This document shows positions 1-5,438 of a stretch of 6,617 nucleotides of DNA, in pieces. Under the pieces are notes generated by a model that had not been told where the DNA came from, searched no databases, and was given only the letters and a program-made list of their open reading frames with translations. Within the stretch, counting starts at the first letter, position 1. Each line of letters begins with the position of its first letter. The DNA comes from Methanomassiliicoccaceae archaeon (GTDB lineage: Archaea > Thermoplasmatota > Thermoplasmata > Methanomassiliicoccales > UBA472). The stretch is taken from NCBI GenBank assembly GCA_016919565.1, contig JACXTO010000173.1, forward strand, positions 1 to 6,617, written 5' to 3'. The translations under genes and the position numbers were made by a program.

Positions 1-231
1 CCCATCGGTACCTCTAGGTTGGCCGAGGAGTACGGCGGCTTTGCCGACCGTGGCTCGAGGCCGAACAAGGCGGTCAAGGGCTCGAAGAACATCGCACGAA
101 AGTGCATCATGCAGTTGGAGGCCAGCGGTCTTGTGGCGAAGAACAAGAACAAAGGTCGAATCGTGACCGCAAAGGGGCAGAAGCTTTTGGACGCGGCGGC
201 CAAGGAAGTCGCTGACGCCGAGAAGAAGTGA
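1..231 (+). CDS. rps19e: 30S ribosomal protein S19e, C-terminal part (5' end outside window)
   Basis: The reading frame is open from base 1 and ends at TGA 229-231, giving 76 residues. S19e proteins are about 150 residues, so roughly the C-terminal half is present. The visible part starts PIGTSRLAEEYGG and continues with RGSRPNKAVKGS, IARKCIMQLEASGLV and GRIVTAKGQKLLD, which matches the winged-helix C-terminal region of S19e. The tail is lysine-rich. The TTG at 19 is an internal leucine codon, not a start. S19e is a small-subunit protein of archaea and eukaryotes, absent from bacteria, and in eukaryotes is needed for 40S maturation. It is the first visible gene of a translation operon; the PDCD5-family gene begins 16 nt downstream. 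Family recognition is confident; the true start cannot be seen. Confidence 0.93.
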   Translation, partial: PIGTSRLAEEYGGFADRGSRPNKAVKGSKNIARKCIMQLEASGLVAKNKNKGRIVTAKGQKLLDAAAKEVADAEKK

Positions 232-238
232 ATCTGAA

Positions 239-245
239 GGTGAGG
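239..245 (+). promoter_or_regulatory. Ribosome binding site deciding the GTG start of the PDCD5 gene
   Basis: GGTGAGG lies just upstream of GTG 248; the GGTGA core ends 4 nt before it. It matches the complement of the archaeal 16S 3' end (GGAGGTGA type). It supports GTG 248 over the internal ATG at 287. Confidence 0.6.
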
Positions 246-247
246 AA

Positions 248-577
248 GTGGACGACGCTGAGCTAGACGAACTGCGACGCCGCAAGATGGCGGACCTGCA
301 GCGCCAGCAACAGCAGCACGCGATGGTCGAGGAGCAGCAGAAGCAGGTCGACGCGCAGAAGCAGATGATCATGCGCCAGATCCTGACCCCGGAGGCAAGG
401 GACCGATTGGCCACCCTGAAGATGGCCTATCCCGACATCGCCAGATCCGTCGAAGACCAACTCATCGCCCTGGTACAGAGCGGCCGGATCAACCAGCAGG
501 TCGACGATAACATGCTGAAGCAGATCCTCCGCAAGATAGCGCCGCAGAAGCGCGAGATCAATATTGAAAGGAAGTGA
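248..577 (+). CDS. PDCD5/TFAR19-family DNA-binding protein
   Basis: This is a 109-residue protein with a GTG start. The N-terminus ([18 protein letters not shown]) is followed by a glutamine-rich helix (residues 17-40, with QQQQ and EEQQKQ). The conserved core then begins at about residue 46 ([25 protein letters not shown]) and ends near [14 protein letters not shown]. That order and length fit the archaeal PDCD5/TFAR19 family: small three-helix-bundle, nucleic-acid-binding proteins related to human PDCD5. The archaeal role is not settled. Its place between rps19e and rpl39e is a common euryarchaeal arrangement and suggests a link to translation. The GTG start is chosen because of GGTGAGG at 239-245 and because the acidic start followed by RRRK is typical of the family. 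The stop lies 5 nt before rpl39e, which suggests translational coupling. Confidence 0.92.
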   Translation: MDDAELDELRRRKMADLQRQQQQHAMVEEQQKQVDAQKQMIMRQILTPEARDRLATLKMAYPDIARSVEDQLIALVQSGRINQQVDDNMLKQILRKIAPQKREINIERK

Positions 578-582
578 TTCCC

Positions 583-738
583 ATGACAAGGAACAAGCCC
601 ACCGCAATGAAGATACGATTACTGAAGAAGGTAAACCAGAACCGAAGGGTTCCAGCTTGGGTTATGATGCGAACGAACCGCACCTTCCTCCGGCACCCGA
701 AGAGGCGCAGCTGGAGACACAACAAGCTGAAGGAGTGA
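583..738 (+). CDS. rpl39e: 50S ribosomal protein L39e
   Basis: This 51-residue, very basic protein is encoded by ATG 583 to TGA 736-738. It reads [20 protein letters not shown], then [16 protein letters not shown], then [15 protein letters not shown]. The length equals the usual L39e length, and the [14 protein letters not shown] stretch and the [11 protein letters not shown] ending are diagnostic. L39e is an extended peptide lining the polypeptide exit tunnel of the archaeal/eukaryotic large subunit. It begins 5 nt after the PDCD5 stop and ends 6 nt before rpl31e. GTGA at 574-577, which contains the upstream stop codon, sits 5 nt before the ATG and probably serves as the ribosome binding site. 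Genes this small are often missed by automatic annotation. Confidence 0.95.
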   Translation: MTRNKPTAMKIRLLKKVNQNRRVPAWVMMRTNRTFLRHPKRRSWRHNKLKE

Positions 739-744
739 GGCGTA

Positions 745-1008
745 ATGGCTGAAGAAGAGAAGATAATGACCATACCGCTGCTTACCACAAAGGCCTCGCC
801 CCGCAGCAAGAAGGCATCGAAGGCGATCAAAGAGGTCAGGGACCACGTCGCCAAGCACATGAAGGCCAAGCCAGAGGACGTCTGGATCGACCAAGAGCTC
901 AACCAGGAGATCTGGAAGTGCGGCATCCAGAAGCCTGGGCCAAAGATCCGGATCAAGGCGGTCAAGTTCGAGGACGGGCTGGTCGAAGTGTCCATGCCGG
1001 AAGAGTGA
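745..1008 (+). CDS. rpl31e: 50S ribosomal protein L31e
   Basis: This is an 87-residue basic protein, close to the usual archaeal L31e length. Family features run in order: MTIPLLTTKASPRSKKASKA near the N-terminus, KEVRDHVAKHMKAKPEDVWI in the middle, LNQEIWKCGIQKPGPKIRIK, and an acidic end (FEDGLVEVSMPEE). L31e sits near the polypeptide tunnel exit of the large subunit, close to the L39e position, so the two neighbouring genes encode neighbouring proteins. The start at ATG 745 follows GGAGTGAGG (732-740), which overlaps the rpl39e stop codon. The stop is 12 nt before eif6. The usual archaeal rpl39e-rpl31e-eif6 order supports the call. Confidence 0.95.
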   Translation: MAEEEKIMTIPLLTTKASPRSKKASKAIKEVRDHVAKHMKAKPEDVWIDQELNQEIWKCGIQKPGPKIRIKAVKFEDGLVEVSMPEE

Positions 1009-1020
1009 GCATAGCCTGAC

Positions 1021-1680
1021 ATGATGCGGTTATCACATTACAACGGCAATCCCTACGTTGGCGTATATTGCGCCGCGAACGAGGATCTGGCCTTCGTGCC
1101 GCGCGATGCTTCCGAGAACCTGATCAACGACATCAAGCTCTCGCTGAACGTCAAGATAGTGAAGTGCAACATCGCCGGGACGAACCTCATTGGCTCGCTC
1201 CTCTCTTTGAACTCCTTCGGCGCGGTCGTCTCGAACATGACCACAGACACCGAGCTGGAGCTTCTTTCCGAGTACCTTCCTGTCTACCGCATCCAGGACA
1301 AGGTGAACGCTTCCGGGAACAACATCCTCGCCAACGACAACGGGGCGATCGCCAATCCCGATCTGGGAAGGAAGACCGTGAAGTCGATCGAGGAGACGCT
1401 GCGCGTCGATGTGGCGCAATCGGCCATCGCCGAGCACACCACCATCGGAAGCGTATGCGTCGCCACCAACAAGGGCGTTCTTTGCCATCCCGCCAGCCTC
1501 CCTGAGGAAATGGAGCTCATCAGGCGCACGATGAAGGCGCCCGCGGCGATCGGCACCTTGAACTACGGCGCGCCGATGGTCGGCGCCTGCATGGTCGCCA
1601 ACAGCAAGGGCGCGGTCATAGGTTACAAGAGCACGCCGATCGAGCTCGGTCGCGTCGAGGACGCGCTCGACCTGATCTGA
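1021..1680 (+). CDS. eif6: Translation initiation factor 6 (aIF6), ribosome anti-association factor
   Basis: The product is 219 residues, the normal length for archaeal IF6. It binds the large subunit and blocks joining to the small subunit until maturation or recycling is complete. Recognisable segments are NGNPYVGVYCAANEDLAFVP (about 9-28), NIAGTNLIGSLLSLNSFGAV (about 50-69), NASGNNILANDNGAIANPDL (about 96-115), TIGSVCVATNKGVLCHP (about 141-157) and LNYGAPMVGACMVANSKGAV followed by IGYKSTPIELGR. The repeated pattern fits the five-fold pseudosymmetric pentein fold. Two adjacent ATGs (1021 and 1024) are possible starts. GTGAG at 1005-1009, overlapping the rpl31e stop, is the nearest ribosome-binding-like sequence but lies rather far upstream. 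It is the last gene of the operon here: the opposite strand is coding from 1705. Confidence 0.96.
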   Translation: MMRLSHYNGNPYVGVYCAANEDLAFVPRDASENLINDIKLSLNVKIVKCNIAGTNLIGSLLSLNSFGAVVSNMTTDTELELLSEYLPVYRIQDKVNASGNNILANDNGAIANPDLGRKTVKSIEETLRVDVAQSAIAEHTTIGSVCVATNKGVLCHPASLPEEMELIRRTMKAPAAIGTLNYGAPMVGACMVANSKGAVIGYKSTPIELGRVEDALDLI

Positions 1681-1704
1681 TCTCTTACGTCTTCTATCGA
1701 TCCG
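1681..1704 (+). terminator. Pyrimidine-rich gap between convergent genes, possible terminator for eif6
   Basis: The 24 nt between the eif6 stop and the convergent hydrolase stop begins with a pyrimidine-rich run (TCTCTTACGTCTTCTATC). Archaeal termination often needs only a T-rich stretch, so this is the natural place for the operon to end. I see no hairpin and the T content is moderate, so support is weak. Confidence 0.25.
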
Positions 1705-2340
1705 CTACGGCGAGAATACCCAATACTCCGTGCTCTCTGGAAGATCGTCCTTTTCGAGCTCGGCCGCATTGCCGACGTGGAGCAGCTTGGACTTGGGGAC
1801 GCCTTCCAGGAAGCGGTCGATGGTCTGGATCGATAAGGAGAGGCCGCCCACACGGAAATGCATCGGTATCGCGATCTTCGGCTTGATGGCCGCGATCAAT
1901 TTCAGGGCCTGAGGACCATCGATTGTGAAAACTCCGCCTACAGGAACGAAGAGCACGTCCACCGGGCCGATGGCGTCTATTTGTGATCGGCTCAGCATCT
2001 CGCCTAGGTCCCCGCAATGGCAGAATCGGATTCCGTCCATGGTAAACGAGAAGATGACGATGTGGCCGCGCTTGCTGCCATTCGCCTCATCGTGCTCCGC
2101 TCCCACGCCGACGATCCTCACGCCTTTGACGTTTCTTTCGCCGGCCTCGCGCACGATCGTGAAATCGCCTTTGATCGCCCTCGCGGCGTTATGGTCGAAG
2201 TGGTCATGGCTGATCATTACGATGTCGGCCTTGATGGAGGGTGCCCTCAGCCCGATCGACTTGCCGTCATGCGGATCAATGGCCACCGTCAGCCTATCTG
2301 CGATCTCAAAACAGGAATGACCGTGCCATACAATCCTCAT
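1705..2340 (-). CDS. MBL-fold metal-dependent hydrolase, UPF0173/UlaG-like
   Basis: The product is 211 residues. It opens MRIVWHGHSCFEI, the typical first strand of UPF0173/Lactamase_B_3 proteins. The metal-binding motif SHDHFDHN has His45, His47, Asp49 and His50. Further candidate ligands are His83 (GAEHDE), Asp111 (HCGDLG) and His161 (IPMHF). All expected ligand positions appear filled, so an active, probably di-metal hydrolase is likely. The substrate cannot be read from the sequence. It is cytosolic: no signal peptide or membrane segment is seen. I chose ATG 2340 because GGGTGAG (2344-2350) precedes it at good spacing and family members start at this point. An alternative ATG at 2361 adds MTMAGEK and overlaps the upstream zinc-ribbon stop in an ATGA arrangement. 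It is the second gene of a minus-strand pair and converges with eif6. Confidence 0.87.
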   Translation of the reverse strand: MRIVWHGHSCFEIADRLTVAIDPHDGKSIGLRAPSIKADIVMISHDHFDHNAARAIKGDFTIVREAGERNVKGVRIVGVGAEHDEANGSKRGHIVIFSFTMDGIRFCHCGDLGEMLSRSQIDAIGPVDVLFVPVGGVFTIDGPQALKLIAAIKPKIAIPMHFRVGGLSLSIQTIDRFLEGVPKSKLLHVGNAAELEKDDLPESTEYWVFSP

Positions 2341-2343
2341 CTT

Positions 2344-2350
2344 CTCACCC
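2344..2350 (-). promoter_or_regulatory. Ribosome binding site favouring the ATG 2340 start of the MBL hydrolase
   Basis: Read on the minus strand, GGGTGAG is followed by AAG and ATG 2340. The GGTGA core and 4-nt spacing are the same as at the PDCD5 gene. No comparable motif is evident before the alternative ATG at 2361. Confidence 0.5.
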
Positions 2351-2357
2351 GCCATCG

Positions 2358-3209
2358 TCATCTAACGAATCTTGCGCCACAAGCGGGGCAGTTGCGGTCT
2401 CTGGAGCCGACCTCCTCGTTGCAGCTTGGACAGATCAGGACCAGCATCTCCTTCTCGATCGGGGCGCTGGCTCCGGCCGCGGCGGCCCGCCTCTTTCCGA
2501 AATTGCTTTGATCGTACGCATTGAATGCCCCGATGGTGACCAGCATCGACCCAACGATCGCCATGGTCCAGGCGAGGAGCAGCGGGACCGGCGAGAGCGT
2601 GAAGACCATCAGCGCCACCAGATAGAATCCGATGCCGGATGCGATCAGTACGTGTGTCAGGGGCGGAGCCTTGAATGCGAAGGTCCTAGCAGGAGCCCTC
2701 CCCAAATCTTTGACGGGGCTCATCGGCGCATTGGCCATGCCTGTGGCGCCGTAATCGGATATCTCGATGTCCGCCGACGCGTCGACCTTCACAGGCTCGC
2801 CGATCATGGTGTCGACGAATGCCTTGACCTCCTTTGATTCGGGGGCAGGCATCGATGGCGTCTGCATGCGCGACGACGCCCAGTCCTTGCCTTTGGCCAG
2901 GAGCTCGATGTCCACCGGCTTCGGTTCCTCGGCGCGGGAAAAGTCAATCGGGGGCGGGGGCGATGTGGACCTGAGCTCCCTGCTCGATCGGACGATGGTT
3001 GATTCTATCCGCTTGGAAATCTCATCGTCCAGCATTATCGACTCAGTTTGCTTGTTCAGCTTCTCCAGTACCTGGACGTGCGAAATCCATTCCTCGGAGG
3101 AGTCCTGGAATTCCCAGCCGCAGAAGTCGCATTGGGCGGCAATTGGCTTGTTTCTAAGCCCGCACCTGGGACATTCCTTGAACCCCGACTTCCTCTCCAT
3201 TTGACTCAT
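2358..3209 (-). CDS. Membrane protein with N- and C-terminal zinc ribbons, function unknown
   Basis: I do not recognise a named family. The product is 283 residues from ATG 3209. An N-terminal zinc ribbon has Cys13, Cys16, Cys27 and Cys30 (CPRCG...CDFCG). A long polar linker (about 40-180) includes a charged helix-like stretch and a PPPP run. Two hydrophobic segments follow at about 185-205 and 208-230, separated only by a short turn. A basic stretch (GKRRAAA) leads to a second ribbon with Cys260, Cys263, Cys274 and Cys277 (CPSCN...CPACG). A two-helix hairpin would put both ribbons on the same side, probably the cytoplasm, where they could bind a protein or nucleic acid. The start is uncertain: ATG 3200 (leaderless-like) and ATG 3263 are also open, but the extra N-terminal residues from 3263 look non-coding. 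The gene is followed directly by the MBL hydrolase. Confidence 0.8.
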   Translation of the reverse strand: MSQMERKSGFKECPRCGLRNKPIAAQCDFCGWEFQDSSEEWISHVQVLEKLNKQTESIMLDDEISKRIESTIVRSSRELRSTSPPPPIDFSRAEEPKPVDIELLAKGKDWASSRMQTPSMPAPESKEVKAFVDTMIGEPVKVDASADIEISDYGATGMANAPMSPVKDLGRAPARTFAFKAPPLTHVLIASGIGFYLVALMVFTLSPVPLLLAWTMAIVGSMLVTIGAFNAYDQSNFGKRRAAAAGASAPIEKEMLVLICPSCNEEVGSRDRNCPACGARFVR

Positions 3210-3225
3210 TAAGTCGCATCCCTCG

Positions 3226-3233
3226 TTATAATT
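3226..3233 (-). promoter_or_regulatory. Candidate TATA box for the zinc-ribbon/MBL unit
   Basis: On the minus strand an A-rich tract leads into AATTATAA, centred about 26 nt before position 3203. A transcript from there would start almost at the ATGs at 3209/3200, that is, leaderless or nearly so. The AT-rich patch stands out in otherwise GC-rich sequence. No start-site data are available. Confidence 0.4.
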
Positions 3234-3290
3234 CTTTTTGCTCCAGACTCGAATGTGAATCATCGCGGTTCATACGTTAGGCAGGTCAGA

Positions 3291-3347
3291 ATCGAGGCGT
3301 CGATGAATCCTAGAGGGATTCGCGATCCCGCTCCTTCCGTCCTCGAT
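3291..3347. repeat. Nested inverted repeats in the divergent intergenic region
   Basis: An outer 7-bp perfect inverted repeat (ATCGAGG 3291-3297, CCTCGAT 3341-3347) encloses two overlapping inner ones. The first is GAATCC (3305-3310) with GGATTC (3316-3321) around a 5-nt loop. The second is GGGAT (3315-3319) with ATCCC (3325-3329), also around a 5-nt loop. The two inner stems share bases 3316-3319 and cannot form together. The element lies upstream of both candidate TATA boxes, so a protein-binding operator for divergent genes is the simplest reading. A structured RNA is possible if a transcript covers it. The pairing is seen directly; the function is inferred. Confidence 0.4.
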
Positions 3348-3368
3348 ATCACATCATCTGCAAAAACT

Positions 3369-3382
3369 ACAAATAGAATAAA
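3369..3382 (+). promoter_or_regulatory. Candidate TATA region for the DUF373-mptE unit
   Basis: The AT-rich tract ACAAATAGAATAAA lies about 20-30 nt before the DUF373 start. This is where an archaeal TATA box would sit for a leaderless or short-leader transcript. The match to a canonical TTTATA box is imperfect. Confidence 0.35.
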
Positions 3383-3397
3383 TCTGGATAGTGAGAG

Positions 3398-4549
3398 ATG
3401 ATGAAGGTTCTGGTTCTCAGCGTGGATAGGGATGACGACTTCGGGGTGAAGACTGGACTGAGCAGTCCCTTCATCGGTCGCCAGGAGAACATCGACGCCT
3501 CCATCGCTTTGGGGCTCAAGGACCCTGAGGACTCGGACATCAATACCACGCTCGCGGCGATAAGCATTTACGAGGAGATGCTGAAGAAAGGCATCGAGGC
3601 GGAGATCGCCACGATCTGCGGGGACGCCAAGGTGGGCTACGAGTCCGACCTGGTGCTGGCGACGCAACTGGAGAACGTGCTCGAGGTCATCAAGCCGGAC
3701 CGGGTGGTCCTGGTCAGCGATGGGGCCGAGGACGAGTACATCTTTCCGATGGTCGCGTCCCGCGTCAAGGTCGACTCCGTCCGCAGGGTCTTCGTCAAGC
3801 AGGCGCCCACGGTGGAGGGGACCTACTACATCTTGATGAAGATGCTCCAGGACGATAAGGTGCGCAAGCGCATATTCCCCCCTATCGGGCTCGTCCTGCT
3901 GGTGCTGGGCATTTTCGCCGTCGTTCCCAAGTTGATCGAGTACAGCAGCACACCGACGCCTGGTCTGATTTCGGAGATGGGCGCGGGCATCATCTTTGCC
4001 GTGCTTGGCCTGTACCTGATATTCTATGCTTACAAGGTCGGCGAGAGGGTGGAGAACTCGGCGCTGAACCTGGCCAGGGCGGTCCGGTCCGGAAGCTGGA
4101 TGATACCTTTCGCCGCATTGACGATGATACTGCTGGTGGCAGGGGTGTCCTACGGCTATGACGCCGCCTCGCAGGTGCTCAACAACGACTTCGTGCTGAT
4201 GGCCCTGCTCTTCGCCAGCGGAATATTGTGGCTCTGGACCTTCGCCGGGCTATCCTGGTCCACTGGCAAGTTCTTCAACCTCTGGCTGTCGACCGGCAAG
4301 GTCCATTATAGCTATCTGGTGGTAACGCTGTCGGTCTTCGCGATAGCCTTCATCCTCCAGGGAGCGCTCGATGCGACGATGTACTTCTTGGGATACAGGA
4401 TCTTCAATGAGGTCTTCGTCTTCCTGGAGATATCGGCCGGGTTCATGCTAGCGCTGTTCGGCGGACTGCTCAACGCGGCGCTGCGCAGCCAGGACCAGTT
4501 GGCCGACAACCAGGCAGATGTGGAGAAGGCGGTCGAGCAGTCGAACTAG
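3398..4549 (+). CDS. DUF373-family integral membrane protein
   Basis: The product is 383 residues. The soluble N-terminal part (about 1-158) begins MKVLVLSVDRDDDFGVKTG, followed by SPFIGRQENIDASIALGLKD and PEDSDINTTLAAISIYEE. It also contains the strand-like segments AEIATICGD and DRVVLVSDGAEDE, and this order is characteristic of archaeal DUF373 proteins. The C-terminal part holds about six membrane segments, at roughly 160-178, 188-213, 234-253, 262-285, 305-330 and 336-360, and ends in a polar tail. The role of the family is unknown. The conserved acidic residues near the start (DRDDD) and the VSDGAEDE segment suggest a ligand- or metal-binding cytoplasmic domain, but that is inference. 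Two adjacent ATGs (3398 and 3401) are possible; GTGAG at 3391-3395 is better spaced for 3401. It is the first gene of a two-gene unit with mptE, 8 nt apart. Confidence 0.88.
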   Translation: MMKVLVLSVDRDDDFGVKTGLSSPFIGRQENIDASIALGLKDPEDSDINTTLAAISIYEEMLKKGIEAEIATICGDAKVGYESDLVLATQLENVLEVIKPDRVVLVSDGAEDEYIFPMVASRVKVDSVRRVFVKQAPTVEGTYYILMKMLQDDKVRKRIFPPIGLVLLVLGIFAVVPKLIEYSSTPTPGLISEMGAGIIFAVLGLYLIFYAYKVGERVENSALNLARAVRSGSWMIPFAALTMILLVAGVSYGYDAASQVLNNDFVLMALLFASGILWLWTFAGLSWSTGKFFNLWLSTGKVHYSYLVVTLSVFAIAFILQGALDATMYFLGYRIFNEVFVFLEISAGFMLALFGGLLNAALRSQDQLADNQADVEKAVEQSN

Positions 4550-4554
4550 GTGGT
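4548..4554 (+). promoter_or_regulatory. Ribosome binding site deciding the TTG start of mptE
   Basis: AGGTGGT overlaps the DUF373 stop codon. Its AGGTG core ends 5 nt before TTG 4558. The good match to the 16S 3' end supports the rare TTG start over the later in-frame ATG at 4624, which would remove the conserved N-terminus. Confidence 0.55.
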
Positions 4555-4557
4555 AAC

Positions 4558-5235
4558 TTGCGCTGGGAGGAATGGAGCCCGCTTTACCAGGCAATAATCG
4601 ACGAGTTCGGATACTCAAGGCAGATGGATGCGCGCGCCGCAAGCATCCTCGATTCCCTCCTTGTCAACAAACGCATCTGCGATGAAGGCTGCCTGTCGAG
4701 GCACATCTTTAGAGAGGTGACGGTTTGCGGTGCCGCCTCGAACCTTCAGGCGCATCTGGATGAATTTGGCATCGTTGGTTCGAGCATCGCCGCCGACAAC
4801 GCGACGTCCGTCATGGTGGCGAATGGCTTGCTTCCTGACGTCATTGTAACCGATCTGGATGGGAACGTGGGCGAGCAGATCCTGGCGAACGCCGAAGGCT
4901 CCGTGGTCGTGGTGCATGGGCACGGCGACAACATTCCCGCTCTGAAGGAGTACGTTCCGCATTTCGCCGGCCTTATCGCCGGGACCACTCAAGGTCGCGA
5001 GATCGGCGCCGTGAGCAACTATGGAGGTTTCACGGACGGTGACCGGGCGGTGTCACTAGCGCGACATTTTGGCGCCTCGAGGCTAAGGCTGCTCGGCTTC
5101 GATTTCGAGGACCCGGCGCCCAAGCCCGGAAGGGAGATCGGCGTCAAGAGAAGGAAGCTCGCGTGGGCAAGGAAGTTGATCTTCGATCACAACCCCGATA
5201 ATGTTGAGCTGTGGATCCCCGATCCATCGAAATAA
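4558..5235 (+). CDS. mptE: 6-hydroxymethyl-7,8-dihydropterin pyrophosphokinase, MptE type (DUF115)
   Basis: This 225-residue protein has the archaeal MptE/COG1634 layout, and its length is normal for the family. The enzyme transfers diphosphate from ATP to 6-hydroxymethyl-7,8-dihydropterin, giving the activated pterin for tetrahydromethanopterin or folate-type cofactors. It is not homologous to bacterial FolK. Visible motifs are an N-terminal WEEWSPLYQAIIDEFGYS, VCGAASNL (about 56-63), NATSVMVANGLLPDVIVTDL followed by DGN (81-103), VVHGHGDN (118-125), GTTQ (142-145), NYGGFTDGDRA (154-164), LLGFDF (168-173) and KRRKLAWARKLI near the C-terminus. The TDLDGN and HGHGDN acidic/histidine motifs probably take part in metal-nucleotide binding. 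The TTG start is chosen because AGGTGGT precedes it and the WEEWSPLY segment is conserved. It is probably cotranscribed with the DUF373 gene. Confidence 0.92.
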   Translation: MRWEEWSPLYQAIIDEFGYSRQMDARAASILDSLLVNKRICDEGCLSRHIFREVTVCGAASNLQAHLDEFGIVGSSIAADNATSVMVANGLLPDVIVTDLDGNVGEQILANAEGSVVVVHGHGDNIPALKEYVPHFAGLIAGTTQGREIGAVSNYGGFTDGDRAVSLARHFGASRLRLLGFDFEDPAPKPGREIGVKRRKLAWARKLIFDHNPDNVELWIPDPSK

Positions 5236-5296
5236 TGAATGAATGGCGGAAATGCCTGCTTGGTGATGCGGGTCCCCATTCTGCTTCATACCCTGA

Positions 5297-5322
5297 AAGC
5301 AATTCCTAAGAGGCTTTTGCTT
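5297..5322 (+). terminator. Possible hairpin/T-rich terminator after mptE
   Basis: AAGCAA (5297-5302) and TTGCTT (5317-5322) can pair around a 14-nt loop, which itself contains a short CCT/AGG pairing. The 3' arm includes a TTTT run. It lies about 60 nt after the mptE stop. Pairing is short and AT-rich, so support is weak. Confidence 0.22.
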
Positions 5323-5332
5323 ATAACGCTGG

Positions 5333-5354
5333 ATGCGGCCAGATAATGCCGCGT
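5333..5354. repeat. GC-rich inverted repeat just upstream of the TATA box
   Basis: GCGGC (5335-5339) pairs with GCCGC (5348-5352) around an 8-nt AT-rich loop. The stem can extend by T5334-G5353 and A5333-T5354. It ends 6 nt before the TATA-like tract of the next gene. It could be an operator at the promoter's upstream edge or part of a terminator for the mptE transcript; the TTT at 5354-5356 is short. Confidence 0.3.
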
Positions 5355-5359
5355 TTCGC

Positions 5360-5374
5360 ATAATATATTTATAG
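5360..5374 (+). promoter_or_regulatory. Strong archaeal TATA-like box for the substrate-binding protein gene
   Basis: The 15-nt all-A/T stretch, apart from its final G, ATAATATATTTATAG is the clearest TATA-like signal in the window, set in GC-rich surroundings. A TATA box here predicts transcription starting near 5391-5399 and a leader of about 40-48 nt before ATG 5439. This leader is long enough to carry the Shine-Dalgarno site at 5426-5430. The exact start site is inferred. Confidence 0.6.
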
Positions 5375-5399
5375 CTACAAGAAGTTATCCAGAGCCATG

Positions 5400-5430
5400 T
5401 CTCCCGGCAGTTAATCCAGGGAGAAGGAGG
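5400..5430 (+). promoter_or_regulatory. Leader hairpin abutting the ribosome binding site
   Basis: TCTCCC (5400-5405) pairs perfectly with GGGAGA (5419-5424). GG (5406-5407) with CC (5416-5417) extends it to 8 bp, with A5418 bulged and an 8-nt loop. The Shine-Dalgarno AGGAGG (5425-5430) follows directly, 8 nt before ATG 5439. The same upstream arm (TCTCC) could instead pair with GGAGG, including one U-G pair, and hide the site. The pairing options are seen in the sequence; regulation is inferred. Confidence 0.45.
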
Positions 5431-5438
5431 AAAGCAAA

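Noticed and set aside
558..1022. 154-codon open frame on the minus strand across rpl39e and rpl31e
   Set aside because: It is antisense to two well-recognised ribosomal protein genes and overlaps the PDCD5 end. The translation matches no family I know and reads like antisense of basic, lysine-rich coding sequence.
1033..1488. 151-codon open frame on the minus strand inside eif6
   Set aside because: It is wholly antisense to eif6, whose protein is clearly conserved over this whole stretch; an artefact of GC-rich codon use.
2017..2837. Long plus-strand open frames opposite the MBL and zinc-ribbon genes (2017-2511, 2241-2837)
   Set aside because: The minus-strand products have intact metal-binding and cysteine motifs, while these frames give low-complexity, Arg/His/Ser-rich translations without recognisable domains.
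5234..5296. Possible archaeal C/D-box guide RNA (GTGATGC at 5263-5269, CTGA at 5293-5296)
   Set aside because: The C-like box is imperfect, a convincing D'/C' pair is missing, and box spacing does not fit the usual 12-nt guide layout.
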